A DNA stretch of 64,000 nucleotides from assembly GCA_017893485.1 (NCBI GenBank), contig CM030362.1, positions 264,597,073 through 264,661,072 of the forward strand. The letters run 5' to 3'. Source of the DNA: Hemerocallis citrina. Its lineage: Eukaryota; Streptophyta; Magnoliopsida; Asparagales; Asphodelaceae. This document shows positions 12,370-24,734 of this stretch, one piece after another. The first letter of the stretch is position 1; the number at the start of each line of letters is the position of its first letter. A program made the position numbers and the translations under genes. The notes beneath the pieces were generated by a model, which ran no database searches, had not been told where the DNA came from, and was given only the letters and a program-made list of their open reading frames with translations.

Positions 12370-12480
12370 TTAAATGTCAGGTCTCAAATGTCAAGTTGTC
12401 AAGTCTCAAGTATCAAGTTGTCAAGTTCAAGTTATCAAGTTCAAGTCTAGTTCAAGTTATCAAGTTGAAGTCTTGTGTGG
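12370..12480. repeat. CAAGT-rich short direct repeats in family B LTR
   Basis: TCAAGT and TTCAAGTTATCAAGT units are repeated about a dozen times. The same block is at about 17999-18108 in the right LTR. Confidence 0.75.
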
Positions 12481-13619
12481 TTACTATCTAGGTAGCACGA
12501 CATGCATCCATACTTTTACTACATGGTTGCTACAGTCAAAACAATTTCGTTTAGACCTAGTAATGGAGTCTATAGGGCGGCATACTCAGGTATCAAGTAT
12601 CAAGCAAGCCATGGTTCATGAATCGGAAATAAATAACAAGTTCATGAAGCAAGTTCGCGAATCCACAAGCAAGTTCAAGAACCGCACAATGGGTTCATGA
12701 ATCAAACAAGTTCATGAGCCAAGTAATTGACTCCATGAATCGAACAAGATACAACAAGTTCATGAACCAAGTATTTGGGAAATACCGGCCCCCTTCCGAG
12801 TACACTTACCTATATTGTCCACTGTATAGTCTTTCCCAAAACCCCGGCTTGTTACTTTTATTAATTCTCATCAAGCAAGCATACATGTGTAAAATGTTGT
12901 GATTTAATTCTAGAAAAAATTGGGGATGTCCTATATGGTGTCCAGCAGATACATATAAAATTTCGTGTCAAACGCTCGCTGTTTACACAGCTAAATTAAT
13001 TTGCAAAGTAAATGTATACAGCAGTTTTGCAAATCTGCGTCTACTGACACAGCTGCAGTATAACCGCCATAACTCCTAGACCGTAACTACGAATTCAAAA
13101 CTTTCGGAGGCTATCGATATCTACACATCCAGACCTACAATTTCTATTCAGGGCTCGGGCCCAGATTCAAATGATAAATGGGTCGAAACAGCAAAAGAAG
13201 ATTCAGGACAGCAACATGAGGGGATAACTTACTAGTTTAGATTTCAGGGAAATTTGTTATTAGGCGTCTAAATTATTGTGTGATATAAATACATGATATT
13301 GGTGGTTCAAACAGCAAATAATAAATGTTTTTCAAGTCATAATAGTTGCAAGTTCGTCAAAAATTAAATGTTACATGTATCTACCAATTTAGGGCTCCTA
13401 AATTCATATGTCTATGTGTTCATGTGCTCGAGGGGTAAAAGAGTCCAATAATTATAAATTAAATACAAGGAAATTTTGTGACTCTTAGAATTGTCAATTT
13501 GGAGGTTCAATATTGATCTACAATGATATTCAAAGAGGAGTCACAATCTAACTATTTGTAGTATTTTCAAGGGTGCTTGTACTAGAACAATAAAATTGTA
13601 CAAGGATACTTACCTTAAT

Positions 13620-14160
13620 GGGGAGAAGACGATGAATCCGACGGATGACGGGGACGGGTCCCGACGACACGGCGATGAGCAAACGACCACGATAATCACG
13701 ATCGGGCACGGATCTCGATGATGATCATGATCAAGATGAAGATCTAGCGAATCCAACGGTCGAGATCGGAAATAAAACATATGAGAATTAGAAGAGAACC
13801 AAAATATATCATGATTGACAATTGATGAATAAGAACAAAAGTAGATCAAATGTTTACTCACCAAGCAAAGGATGAACGAGACATTCCAAGGCCGAGATCA
13901 AGTTGATCAACCAATCGACGGCCGAGATCGAAGATCAGATGACGATCAATGTAAATCCAACGGCCACGATCGACGGATCAAGAGGCAATCACGATTGAAA
14001 AGATCAAGATGTAGATCGGACGGCCGAGATATGATCTGGTGGTGGTAATGAAGATCTGATGACGATGATGAGGATCATGAAGATCCGTCTGCCCACGATC
14101 AAGGAGATCAAGATCTGATCGAATGGACGGCCCACATTCACTCTGGTCAAAACCCATACA
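13620..14160. repeat. GATC-dense segment in family B left LTR
   Basis: Many GATC tetramers with GATGATCATGATCAAGATG-like motifs form a low-complexity stretch. It is repeated in the right LTR (about 19250-19790). A segment of the same character occurs on the other strand in family D (56220-56500). Confidence 0.7.
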
Positions 14161-16204
14161 CACAGCAAGCTACATTTTCGATCCTGGCTTGGCTCCGACT
14201 GCCAGGGAAACTGACGGCGGCACGGCGAACAGGGGGCTGACTGTAGCGAGGCGAAGGAGGCAGCCGGCGTCGGGAGGACGGGCCGAGGGTTGAGGCAATT
14301 GTCGACGCTACCGTCGACTAGGTTGCTGCTATGGTTCAACGAAGCGGAGAGGCGCTGGGGAGCGGTTGCGCCGGCGCAAGCAAAGTTGGACGGCCAGGGC
14401 GGCGCTGTCGATGGCCTGGGCTACGACTGTTGCTGCTGGCGTCGGTTGTGGAGTAGGGCGACAAGGTGCGGCGCTCGGGGTGGCGCTGCCGCTGTCGAGG
14501 CTGACGGAAGAGGGGGCCAGAGGAGGAGGAGAAGTCTCCTGGCATCGGGGACAGCAGCTGCTGCAGCGTCGATGGGAGCACCTGCGGGGCTGGGTGTTGT
14601 GGTGTCTGCAGGTTGGGGGTGAAGGGGTCTTTGCGGCGGGGCGCACGCAGGCGCACGCAGCGTCGCGGTCTATCGGGAGGAGGGACAGGAATGTAATGGA
14701 CGGAGAGGGAGAGATGAGTTGAAGAAGGATCGAAATGGAGGTGAAGAAGATGAAAAGGTAGGGGATGAGCATGTGGCGGCTGTATAAGTAGAATAGGTTA
14801 TCAGGATTAGGGTTAATTAAATGGGTAGGTTTTTAGTAGGGTATTTATATAGTGGATTATTAGGTTTGGGTGATAAGGTAGGATCCAATAGGAACTCATA
14901 GGATTTGGGTTTCATTCATGGGTTTGGGGAATTAGAATGGTATTAAAACCAAATAAGAAAAGTATACAGCTAGAGCAAAATAAATAAATAAATAGATCAA
15001 TAATAATATAGTAACCAAATAAATGAATTTTTTTTTGTGTATCAAATCGATACTCAAATTATACTAAATGCAATGGAAGAAGATTTTTAATTCAATAATC
15101 AAATATAGTAATATTAATAACAATAACAAATTTTGACATACATATCAAAAATGAGTTTTGTGACAACCAAGTTCATAAAAATCCAATTAGTAATAAAATA
15201 AGGTACAAGTAGCCGATCACTTAGAAAATAAATATTAAAGTTGGAATATTCTGTTATTCGAAGAAAATACAATTTCCGGTTCGAAAAGATTTTAATAGAA
15301 GGCCCAATTCGAGTTCAAAATAATACTGAATTTATAATTAATCAAATACGAAAATTATTCACAAAATACGTATTCAGGGAAACAGGGATTACAAATCCTA
15401 CCCACCTTACACAAAAATTTCGTCCTCGAAATTTGCTTAAACGGTACATAGGACAGGGTAAGAGCAACTTAGGGGAGGGTGACAAAACAGAGGATTAATG
15501 GGAAAGGAACAAAGCGGAAGGCAACACCAGAAAAAGAAGGAGATGATAACCACGATATCAATGGGATGCATAAAGAAAAATAAACAGTAACAAAATGGGA
15601 GAAACAACACAAGGTAATTAAGCAAAGATGAAGTAGGTAGAGCTGGAAGCAGAGAGAGAATGGACGGGGAAGAATTGAATCAATTAACGAATGGGTGAAG
15701 GATGACAAAATGGAATGCAAGACGGAAGTAACCAGCATCAAAAAGGAAGAATGAACAACACACGACTTGCAAGATAACAAGGCAAAAAGATGAAGAAATA
15801 GATAGAGTTGGAATCGAAGGAAGGGTGGACAAGAAAAGGATGAACAAGGCAACGAGTCAACGGATGAGGACAATTGCAAGAGATAGGGAAAAGCGAATAA
15901 TGCAAGGAATGTGAAGCAACAATAGGATCCTGGGACCTGTGGATTATGGGCCCTCCACGCTTCCGCTGCGCTACTCTGATGGTGACGTTCCAAGCTGCAG
16001 ACATGTCGTTGTAGACCACGTGACACCAGGCGACGAACCGAGCAGGAAGATAAGACTGAGACACTAGGATCGAGGGGAGTATGGGCTCCAAATAGAGATA
16101 GACAATAATGCAAAATGGATATAAGGCTTGAGCTTCAATTTTCATAACTAAAAGATAGAATACATATCAAAACTAATAGCTTTTAACATAATTAATAACA
16201 CAAC

Positions 16205-16600
16205 AAATATCAATAATAATAATATCAATAGTAAGAGAATAATAATAACAATAATAAAAATAAATGTAACATTGATAATAATAAAATTAGTAATAATAGT
16301 AACAAAATAATAATAATGACAATAATAATAACAGAAATCAAAATCGTCATAATCATACAGGTAATAATAAAAATATCCACAATACTAATAATACGATAAC
16401 ACATACATGACATAATAGAATTCAACACACTCATGAAAATAATGCAACAGTAATAATAATAGCATTAAAAATAATATCAATAATGATAATAAATAATATG
16501 ATAATAGCAATAATAACAATAATATCAATAAAGTAACAGTAATAATAATAAAAATAATAACAGTAGTAATAACAACATTATACAACAAAATAAGAATTGT
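16205..16600. repeat. AAT/ATA-rich microsatellite
   Basis: Long imperfect run of AAT, ATA and AAC trinucleotides inside the family B core. Confidence 0.85.
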
Positions 16601-17328
16601 CTTATCAAAATAGTTCGGTAGAAATATATAGTCGATCAAAAAGTGATAAGCGAAGTTATAATACACCATTGTTCAGAAAAACAAAATCTTTGTTAAGAAA
16701 CATTTTTTTGAGGAGATCGAAAATAAATATAACAATTAATAATCGAAACATAGAAAGTATTCGGAAAAAATATTATAAAGAGAAAAATAAGTAGGAGAAA
16801 AATGAAGCTACACCCAATAAGGAGTTAAAGAGAATGATGACTAGAAGGGACAAAGGAAAATTAAGGAATTGAATATGAAGGAAGGAGGATGAGAACAAAA
16901 TCGGAATTGAAGAGAATACAGCAGAGGATGAATAACCAACCTGATACTCAATATGAATCAACATATGAAGATGATTGCAAGGCAGGGAAAGCAATGAACG
17001 ACACACGAGTTGAAATAAGAAGGAATTAACGAGGCAAGCAGAAAATAAGAGATTGCTTGCACCAGAAACAAAAGAATATGGGTACCGAAGAATAAATTGT
17101 ACCCAATAAGGACTCAACAAATCAGAATGACTATAAGAGATGGAAGGAAACAATGAATCAAAGAATTGAATATGAAGGGATCAAATGGATGGGATAAGAC
17201 TTGTGTCCAGATCGAGTTGATTATCAAATTATTCATGTGGTTGCATGATCTGTTTAATATTGAGTTAATCCTGACTGAGTCAAGCATGTCTAATGTATTA
17301 GTCAGACTAACACATTAGCCAAACCTGA

Positions 17329-17340
17329 GCTCTGATACCA
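17329..17340 (-). other. Primer binding site, family B (initiator-Met tRNA)
   Basis: Plus-strand GCTCTGATACCA is the reverse complement of TGGTATCAGAGC, which pairs with the 3' end of plant initiator-Met tRNA. It sits 10 bases from the LTR edge at 17351. Confidence 0.9.
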
Positions 17341-17350
17341 CTAAAAATCT

Positions 17351-20300
17351 TGTCACGCACCGCTTCCTAAAAACATGGAATACGAGCGCGTGACGAAGCC
17401 CAGCGAATGATTTTTTACATCATCCATAAGTTGTAGGATCGACTCAGCATCATAACAAGAATATAACCAGATTTATATATAACCAAGCATGCATGAATAA
17501 TTTATTAAGGAACAGAAAACAATTTAAACAAATAATAATATTCAAATAGTTCTCATGTCTGGATCAAGTGTAAACTCGGAAACAAGTCTTATACAGCAGA
17601 AGAAATAAATACCTTAAGGAAAGCAATTATTTAAACAAGTCCTTGCTCCAAGCGAAGCCTAAAATGTCTGCTCGTCAATTCCAGCAGGCAACTCGTCTCC
17701 CAAGTCTGCTTAATAAATATAAACAGGGAAACAAAGGGGGAAACAAGAGAAAATGCCCTTAGTGCAAGCTAGGGCCATAAATAGTGAAAACAAGTGCAAG
17801 TAAGGGGAACAAGAATTGGAATTCAAAATGTAACAGAGTTATAAGAAATAGTGGACAAATTCAAGGACTAGCTAGCAAGAGGGAACATCTTAATAACTAG
17901 GTTGGATAACAACTGCTAGTGGTGAAACACATGTCAGGTGCACCTATAGGGTTATTTAATATCAAGCGCCAAATCTCAAGTCTAGTGTCATGTGTTATTT
18001 AAATGTCAGGTCTCAAATGTCAAGTTGTCAAGTCTCAAGTATCAAGTTGTCAAGTTCAAGTTATCAAGTTCAAGTCTAGTTCAAGTTATCAAGTTGAAGT
18101 CTTGTGTGGTTACTATCTAGGTAGCACGACATGCATCCATACTTTTACTACATGGTTGCTACAGTCAAAACAATTTCGTTTAGACCTAGTAATGGAGTCT
18201 ATAGGGCGGCATACTCAGGTATCAAGTATCAAGCAAGCCATGGTTCATGAATCGGAAATAAATAACAAGTTCATGAAGCAAGTTTGCGAATCCACAAGCA
18301 AGTTCAAGAACCGCACAATGGGTTCATGAATCAAACAAGTTCATGAGCCAAGTAACTGACTCCATGAATCGAGCAAGATACAACAAGTTCATGAACCAAG
18401 TATTTGGGAAACACGGGCCCCCTTCCGAGTACACTTACCTATATTGTCCACTGTATAGTCTTTCCCAAAACCCCGGCTTGTTACTTTTATTAATTCTCAT
18501 CAAGCAAGCATACATGTGTAAAATGTTGTGATTTAATTCTAGAAAAAATTGGGGATGTCCTATATGGTGTCCAGCAGCTACATATAAAATTTTGTGTCAA
18601 ACGCTTGCTGTTTACACAGCTAAATTAATTTGCAAAGTAAATGTATACAGCAGTTTTGCAAATCTGGGTCTACTGACACAGCTGCAGTATAACCGCCATA
18701 ACTCCTAGACCGTAACTCCGAATTCAAAACTTTTGGAAGCTATCGATATCTACACATCCAGACCTACAATTTCTATTTAGGGCTCGGGCCCAGATTCAAA
18801 TGATAAATGGGTCGAAACAGCAAAAGAAGATTCAGGACAGCAACATGAGAGGATAACTTACTAGTTTAGATTTCAGGGAAATTTGTTATTAGGCGTCTAA
18901 ATTATTGTGTGATATAAATACATGATATTGGTGGTCCAAACAGCAAATAATAAATATTTTTCAAGTCATAATAGTTGCAAGTTCGTCAAAAATTAAATGT
19001 TACATGTATCTACCAATTTAGGGCTCCTAAATTCATATGTCTATGTGTTCATGTGCTCGAGGGATAAAAGAGTCAAATAATTATAAATTAAATACAAGAA
19101 AATTTTGTGACTCTTAGAATTGTCAATTTGGAGGTTCAATATTGATCTACAATGATATTCAAAGAGGAGTCACAATCTAACTATTTGTAGTATTTTCAAG
19201 GGTGCTTGTAGTAGAACAATAAAATTGTACAAGGATACTTGCCTTAATGGGGAGAAGACGATGAATCCAACGGATGACGGGGACGGGTCCCTTCAACACG
19301 GCGACGAGCAAACGACCACGATAATCACGATCGGGCACGGATCTCGATGATGATCATGATCAAGATGAAGATCCAGCGAATCCAACGGTCGAGATCGGAA
19401 ATAAAATATATGAGAATTAGAAGAGAACCAAAATATATCATGATTGACAATTGATGAATAAGAACAAAAGTAGATCAAATGTTTACTCACCAAGCTAAGG
19501 ACGAACGAGACGATCCAAGGCCTGAGATCAAGTTGATCAACCAATCAACGGCTGAGATCGAAGATCAAGATGATGATCAATGTAAATCCAACGGCCACGA
19601 TCGACGGATCAAGAGGCGATCACGATTGAAAAGATCAAGATGTAGATCGGACGGCCGAGATCTGATCTGGTGGTGGTAATGAAGGTCTGATGACGATGAT
19701 GAGGATCATGAAGATCCGTCGGCCCACGATCAAGGAGATCAAGATCTGATCGAATGGACGGCCCACATTCACTCCGGTCAAAACCCATACACACAGCAAG
19801 CTACATTTTCGATCCTGGCTTGGCTCCGACTGCCAGGGAAACTGACGGTGGCACGGCGAACAGGGGGCGACCGTAGCGAGGCGGAGGAGGCAGCCGGCAT
19901 CGGGAGGACGGGCCGAGGGTTGAGGTGATTGTCGACGCTACCGTCGACTAGGTTGCTGCTGTGGTTCAACGAAGCGGAAAGGCGCTGGGGAGCGGTTGCG
20001 CCGGCGCAAGCAGGGTTGGATGGCCAGGGCGGCACTGTCGATGGCCTAGGCTACGACTGTTGCTTCTGGCGTAGGTTGTGGAGTAGGGCGACAAGGTGCG
20101 GCGCTCGGGGTGGCGCTGCCGCTGTCGAGGCTGACGGAAGAGGGGGCCAGAGGAGGAGGAGAAGTCTCCTGGCATCGGGGACAGCGCTGCTGCAGCATCG
20201 ATGGGAGCACCTGCGGGGCTGGGTGTTGTGGTGTCTGCAGGTCGGGGGTGAAGGGGTCTCTGCGGCGGGGCGCACGCAGGCGCACGCAGCGTCGCGGTCT

Positions 20301-21026
20301 ATCGGGAGGAGGGACAGGAATGTAATGGACGGAGAGGGAGAGATGAGTTGAAGAAGGATCGGAATGGAGGTGAAGAAGATGAAAAGGTAGGGGATGAGCA
20401 TGTGGCGGCTGTATAAGTAGAATAGGTTATCAGGATTAGGGTTAATTAAATGGGTAGGTTTTTAGTAGGGTATTTATATATTGGATTATTGGGTTTGGGT
20501 GATAAGGTAGGATCCAATAGGAACTCATAGGATTTGGGTTTCATTCATGGGTTTGGGGAATTAGAATGGTATTAAAACCAAATAAGAAAAGTATACAGCT
20601 AGAGCAAAATAAATAAATAAATAGATCAATAATAATATAGTAACCAAATAAATGAATTTTTTTTTTGTGTGTATCAAATCAATACTCAAATTATACTAAA
20701 TGCAATAGAAGAAGATTTTTAATTCAATAATCAAATATAGTAATATTAATAACAATAAAAAATTTTGACATACATATCAAAAATGAGATTTGAGACAACC
20801 AAGTTCATAAAAATCCAATTAGTAATAAAATAAGGTACAAGTAGCCGATCACTTAGAAAATAAATATTAAAGTTGGAATATTCTGTTATTCGAAGAAAAT
20901 ACAATTTCCGGTTCGAAAAGATTTTAATAGAAGGCGCAATTCGAGTTCAAAATAATACTGAATTTATAATTAATCAAAATACGAAAATTATTCACAAAAT
21001 ACGTATTTAGGGAAACAGGGATTACA
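17351..21026 (-). repeat. Family B right (5') LTR
   Basis: This is a near-identical copy of 11722-15393. It differs by scattered single bases (for example CGCACCGC for CGCCCCGC near the start) and small indels. It ends ATTACA at 21026, followed by the target duplicate ATAAC. Confidence 0.9.
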
Positions 21027-21031
21027 ATAAC

Positions 21032-21130
21032 ATTCATGACTCCAAACTGGCACTCACACTCTAATGTCCACCAAATTGTGTTTTCCTTATAATTTTGTAC
21101 TACTTGTTGAAGTCGGCTATGATACCACTC
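21032..21130 (-). other. Family A 5' leader with primer binding site
   Basis: These 99 bases between family B and the right family A LTR end in GGCTATGATACCA (21115-21127) and a 3-base spacer. On the minus strand this is TGGTATCATAGCC, the initiator-Met PBS with one G-to-T change. Family B therefore inserted just downstream of the family A PBS. Confidence 0.75.
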
Positions 21131-21639
21131 TGTCACGCCCCGAATTCCAAACACAAATAATTCGTAGGAAAAACATGATCTTTTACTTCAACTTCATACA
21201 AATTTACAATGAATTTAAAACTTTTTCATTTACAACATTGTTCTTTACAATAACACAACGGAAACGAATAAGTACAATACAACATATGATAATGGAAGCT
21301 CTTCAATTTTATCAAAACCCATCACAGTGACTTCAAGTCCATACCAAATCCAATCCTGCAACTAGAAAACTGTGGGCACGTCAGTTGCAAACAACTGACG
21401 CAGTACTATAATACAGTGATTTCATCATCTTAACAATCACAAACTTGAATGCAAAAATAGAAAATTGACTATCCTAATTATGTAATGTATGAAATGAACT
21501 TAATGCCTAATGCAAACATTTATACTTATGATGACACTAATGAATACTTGTTCAGATTCTATGCATCTTATACTACATAGGGTTTAATCCACAATATAGG
21601 GTTTAATCCCTTGCTATGCAACCTACTGCTATGAATACT

Positions 21640-21930
21640 ACGAGATTTGGATACTTGGCAGGTATTGCTTCTCGCCCCGGAATACTGGAGATCAATTCGA
21701 CTCCGCAGATCATTTTGTGGCATATTTCATCCATCGTCCCGGAATACTGGGGATCATCTCACTCCGCACGTCAATCTGGAGCCCTCATTACACAAATATC
21801 CCATGAGCGTCACACTCGTCCCGAAAAACTGGAGATCAATCCCACTCTGCAGATCATTCTATGGCGTATTTCATCCATCTTCCTGAAATATTAGGGATCA
21901 TCTCACTCTGTGGATCATCCTGGAGCCCTC
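21640..21930. repeat. Minisatellite-like units in family A right LTR
   Basis: Same units as at 5130-5440 (CCCGGAATACTGGAGATCA, CTCCGCAGATC), about four degenerate copies. Confidence 0.7.
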
Positions 21931-22876
21931 ATACTCACGTTTGCTCTTGTTTCATCATATCTCCATCTAGTGTCTGTCCTTAAGTTAAATTATAGTTACT
22001 AGGACTTATATCTAGCTTACTCACTGGACTTAAACCAAAACACTGGGAATAGTAGCCCACACTGGCTACTTCTCAAAGAGAAAGTTAACCCACACTGGAT
22101 ACTTCTCAAATTTTCACACATTATGACCTGCTGGCACTCTGGGTTTCGCTCAGTTTCTAGAATCCAGTCATCTCAACATAGAGATCAACTAGGTTACATC
22201 TAACCTCATCATAACCTTCGCATTCATTATTCATTATTTCTTCATAATCCATTCTCTTTATGTTTATTATCTCAATGTAACAAACACTTATTATAGCAGA
22301 ATTTCATGACGGTTTGATTGATCCAATTCTTGTAGACAATCTCTCAGTTAACATTCCACATTTACCACTTAACAATATTCAATAACCTTTTAATTGATAA
22401 AACCTTTACAAAACATCACATGATTAATATTTCAAATTCTTGCCTTGATTATCTCGTAATTTCTTGTATAGCACCCTTTGCATGAGTTTCTAAAATTTCA
22501 AATCTACTTCCTTACACGTAGTAAGTTTTTTTAGAATAAAACTAAATATAAAGATTCTTTGTATTTCAGTATCTTAACCATGCTTTTATATTACTACAAA
22601 ATATCCCAACCATTTACTTCTTTCAATAATTTAATTCCAATGTAATTTTCCAAAGGTAGGTTCTAAATTTGTATTCCCATCCCAAATTTAAACTCATTTT
22701 AACATAAACAAACACCCTCTAAATTTAGACTAGAAACTGGATTCATCTAGTACATTGTCTAATGTAACTTTTAATCTCCAAATTACATCTTCAAATAGTG
22801 TAGAATTATTACCAAATGTTCTAATAATATTCTAAAATATTTCTAAATTTTTTTCCGATTTTCAAAACATGAAAAA

Positions 22877-22878
<2 letters not shown>

Positions 22879-22938
<60 letters not shown>
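22879..22938. repeat. (AT)n microsatellite in family A right LTR
   Basis: About 30 AT units. The left LTR has only a short ATATATATA at the same place (6382-6390), so the run expanded after the two LTRs separated. Confidence 0.95.
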
Positions 22939-22941
<3 letters not shown>

Positions 22942-22958
22942 AACAAATGTGTACACCC

Positions 22959-22969
22959 GGAATTGAACC
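22959..22969 (-). promoter_or_regulatory. tRNA-like B box, right family A LTR
   Basis: The minus strand reads GGTTCAATTCC, one change from the perfect B box at 6416-6426 in the left LTR. Confidence 0.35.
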
Positions 22970-23983
22970 CAGGTGCACAACAAGCCAAACCGCAACCCAA
23001 GGTCCACCCAACAATCAATATGTCAACTCTCTGTTGGTGAAAAACTTCTAGAGTGTTATTCTTAAGTATTAAAACTCTATGTTTCTAAATTTCTAAAATT
23101 TCGAATTCGTATTCGCCATGCACTATTATTTTTAATCATTTCCAGAGAATAAATTCCTTCAACATTAATGCATTAGCCTGAAGTAAATCCTGTAACAATC
23201 TATTCTAAAAAATATAACGAAATTATTATCCAACTTGCATGAATTGTTCATAGTTCTACAACTTGAACTATATAAATTATTGTTCCCTAGACAACTACAT
23301 TTTGGGGAGTTTTTTTGTTTTTGTTTTCATTACTACATTGTATATAGATAAATTTAATTCCATGGGTTTATTTCATAATTTTTCACTAGATAAGCATTCT
23401 ATAAAACTCCTACACACATTAATTCAATTATCTACTACATGATTTTAGTCAATCATGTACTCATAAGATTTCTCGGAAATTTCCTTCACATACACCTACT
23501 AAGTATCATCTTCACATTTCTAGTACGACATAAATATTTATAAACACATATGAAGACAATAAAACACCCATATATTCACATATTAATTATGACTAAAAGT
23601 GCACAATTAAAATTCTAGAAACTTCTACACTTATATACACCAATTAAATTAGCATCTACATATGTTATTACTAAGCATGCACAATCTACTGAAAATTAGA
23701 AGACAATGAGAACACCCACCTTTTCGTGATGCAAGTAGAAGGTAGCAACTCCTAGAAATAATCCCCCAAGCCTCCCCAAAATTCAAAGCTCCAAAATGAA
23801 TTAGTGCGAAGGATTTGTAACCAAAAAAAAAAATGAAATGAAAAGCTCCCCTTCAAAAGCTAGAGCTCCAATAATCACAGCATGCAAAAAATGGATTTTT
23901 TCTTTTTTCTTTTTTCTTTTTTTTTTTTTTTTTTTGGTTGATGGAAGGCCGGGAGGGGGTTGTTTTATAGGGAGAAGAGTGAT

Positions 23984-24012
<29 letters not shown>
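23984..24012. repeat. G homopolymer, 29 bases, in family A right LTR
   Basis: Uninterrupted G run at the place that has 65 G in the left LTR. The flanks AGGGAGAAGAGTGA and TTGT match on both sides. Confidence 0.9.
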
Positions 24013-24014
<2 letters not shown>

Positions 24015-24734
24015 GTAATTAACTATCCACTAATCTAATAACCACCCACTAACTCCATGCCTTGACTCACTCAATTTCATTTCCCCCTCCTATCAATTAG
24101 CCGGTCAAAAATAATGTAGGGTTGTGCACGTGCATGTAAATGTGTGGGTGTGTGCAAATAGGTTGCACACAAACAAATTTTGGAATTTTATTCAATAAAA
24201 TTTGCATAATTACTCAAAATTTAATATATAAAAACTAGTTTAAATAAATAATAAAATGTTTTATGCACAAAAACATACACACTTCATAAATTTTATTTTT
24301 GAAGATGAATACAACCAACACGTGCACTGCAATCACGTGCATTGCACGTATCAATAAATATTCAAATCCGAAATATATTTGAGCAACGGAGAAATATTTA
24401 TAAATAATCGAAATACAATATACGTAAAAAATTTATATTAATAATGTTACGGATATTACACGTAATGGTAAAATATACGTAATCAACACGTGCATTGAAA
24501 CTACGTGCAATGCACGTAAAAACACAAAGATTAAAATTAATTTTTGAGTTGGCTCAGAGTAAGATAAAAAATAAATTTTGAGAAGACGGAAAAGTATATA
24601 AATAATCGAAATACAAAATACGTATGATATTTATTTTAAAATACATTCTGGATATTACCCGTAACAGTCCAAAATACATGTGCGTAACACACGTGGAGCA
24701 AAATTGTTATAATTTTGCGGGGTGTTACAAGAGC

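Larger units (their letters stand above)
11722..15393 (-). repeat. Family B left (3') LTR
   Basis: It starts TGTCACGCCCCGCTTCCC and ends CAGGGATTACA. It holds CAAGT-rich direct repeats (12370-12480), an AACAAGTTCATGA-rich segment (12600-12780), a GATC-rich segment (13620-14160) and a GC-rich block (14200-14720). Open frames over the GC-rich block are low-complexity readings and appear in both LTRs. In the element's sense the GC-rich block lies in the first third, as in the other long LTRs here. Confidence 0.9.
15394..17350 (-). other. Family B internal region, non-coding
   Basis: Next to the left LTR it carries, on the minus strand, AAATTTCGAGGACGAAATTT followed by a purine-rich GTAAGGTGGGTAGGATT, the polypurine-tract region seen also in family C. 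An AAT-type microsatellite covers about 16205-16600. Minus-strand frames at 15469-16145 show no motif I recognise and look like chance frames in Ser/Leu/Phe-rich sequence. No zinc knuckle, DTG protease motif, YxDD motif or integrase motif is visible. Confidence 0.7.
11722..21026 (-). mobile_element. Family B non-autonomous LTR retrotransposon (LARD-like), minus
   Basis: Two LTRs of about 3.67 kb (11722-15393 and 17351-21026) flank a core of only 1957 bases. The perfect 5-bp duplication ATAAC sits at 11717-11721 and 21027-21031. Each LTR begins TGTCACG and ends GGGATTACA on the plus strand, which is TGTAATCCC...CGTGACA in the element's sense. A perfect initiator-Met PBS lies next to the right LTR, so transcription is leftwards. 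No gag or pol is present, so movement would depend on proteins from a related element. The LTR ends and PBS match families C and D. The two LTRs look almost identical by eye, which suggests a fairly recent insertion. Confidence 0.9.
4609..24729 (-). mobile_element. Family A LTR retrotransposon (chromovirus-like), minus, split by family B
   Basis: The element begins TGTCACGCCCCGAATTCC at 4609 and ends ...GGGTGTTACA at 24729. It is flanked by a perfect 5-bp duplication AGAGC (4604-4608 and 24730-24734). Two LTR copies are visible: 4609-8013 (one end missing) and 21131-24729. A primer site just left of the right LTR (GGCTATGATACCA, 21115-21127) is the reverse complement of an initiator-Met tRNA PBS with one change, which fixes the minus orientation. 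No gag or pol is recognised inside. Family B is inserted at 11722-21026. The host sequence on both sides is antisense extra ORF copy 1, and it reads across the junction once the element and one AGAGC are removed. Confidence 0.85.
21131..24729 (-). repeat. Family A right (5') LTR, complete
   Basis: 3599 bases from TGTCACGCCCCG to GGGTGTTACA. It has the same internal landmarks as the left copy: minisatellite units (21640-21930), an (AT)n run (22879-22938, far longer than in the left copy), a B box with one change (22959-22969) and a G run (23984-24012). It extends about 190 bases beyond the point where the left LTR breaks off. Confidence 0.9.

Noticed and set aside
14290..14772. Ala/Gly/Arg-rich plus-strand frames and Pro/Ser-rich minus-strand frames, repeated at 19929-20401
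   Set aside because: They are found in both family B LTRs, overlap on both strands and lack any domain. The GC-rich LTR block explains them.
15469..16145. 214- and 135-residue minus-strand frames in the family B core
   Set aside because: Biased Ser/Leu/Phe/Cys composition, no motif, overlapping each other in different frames. Not convincing as genes.
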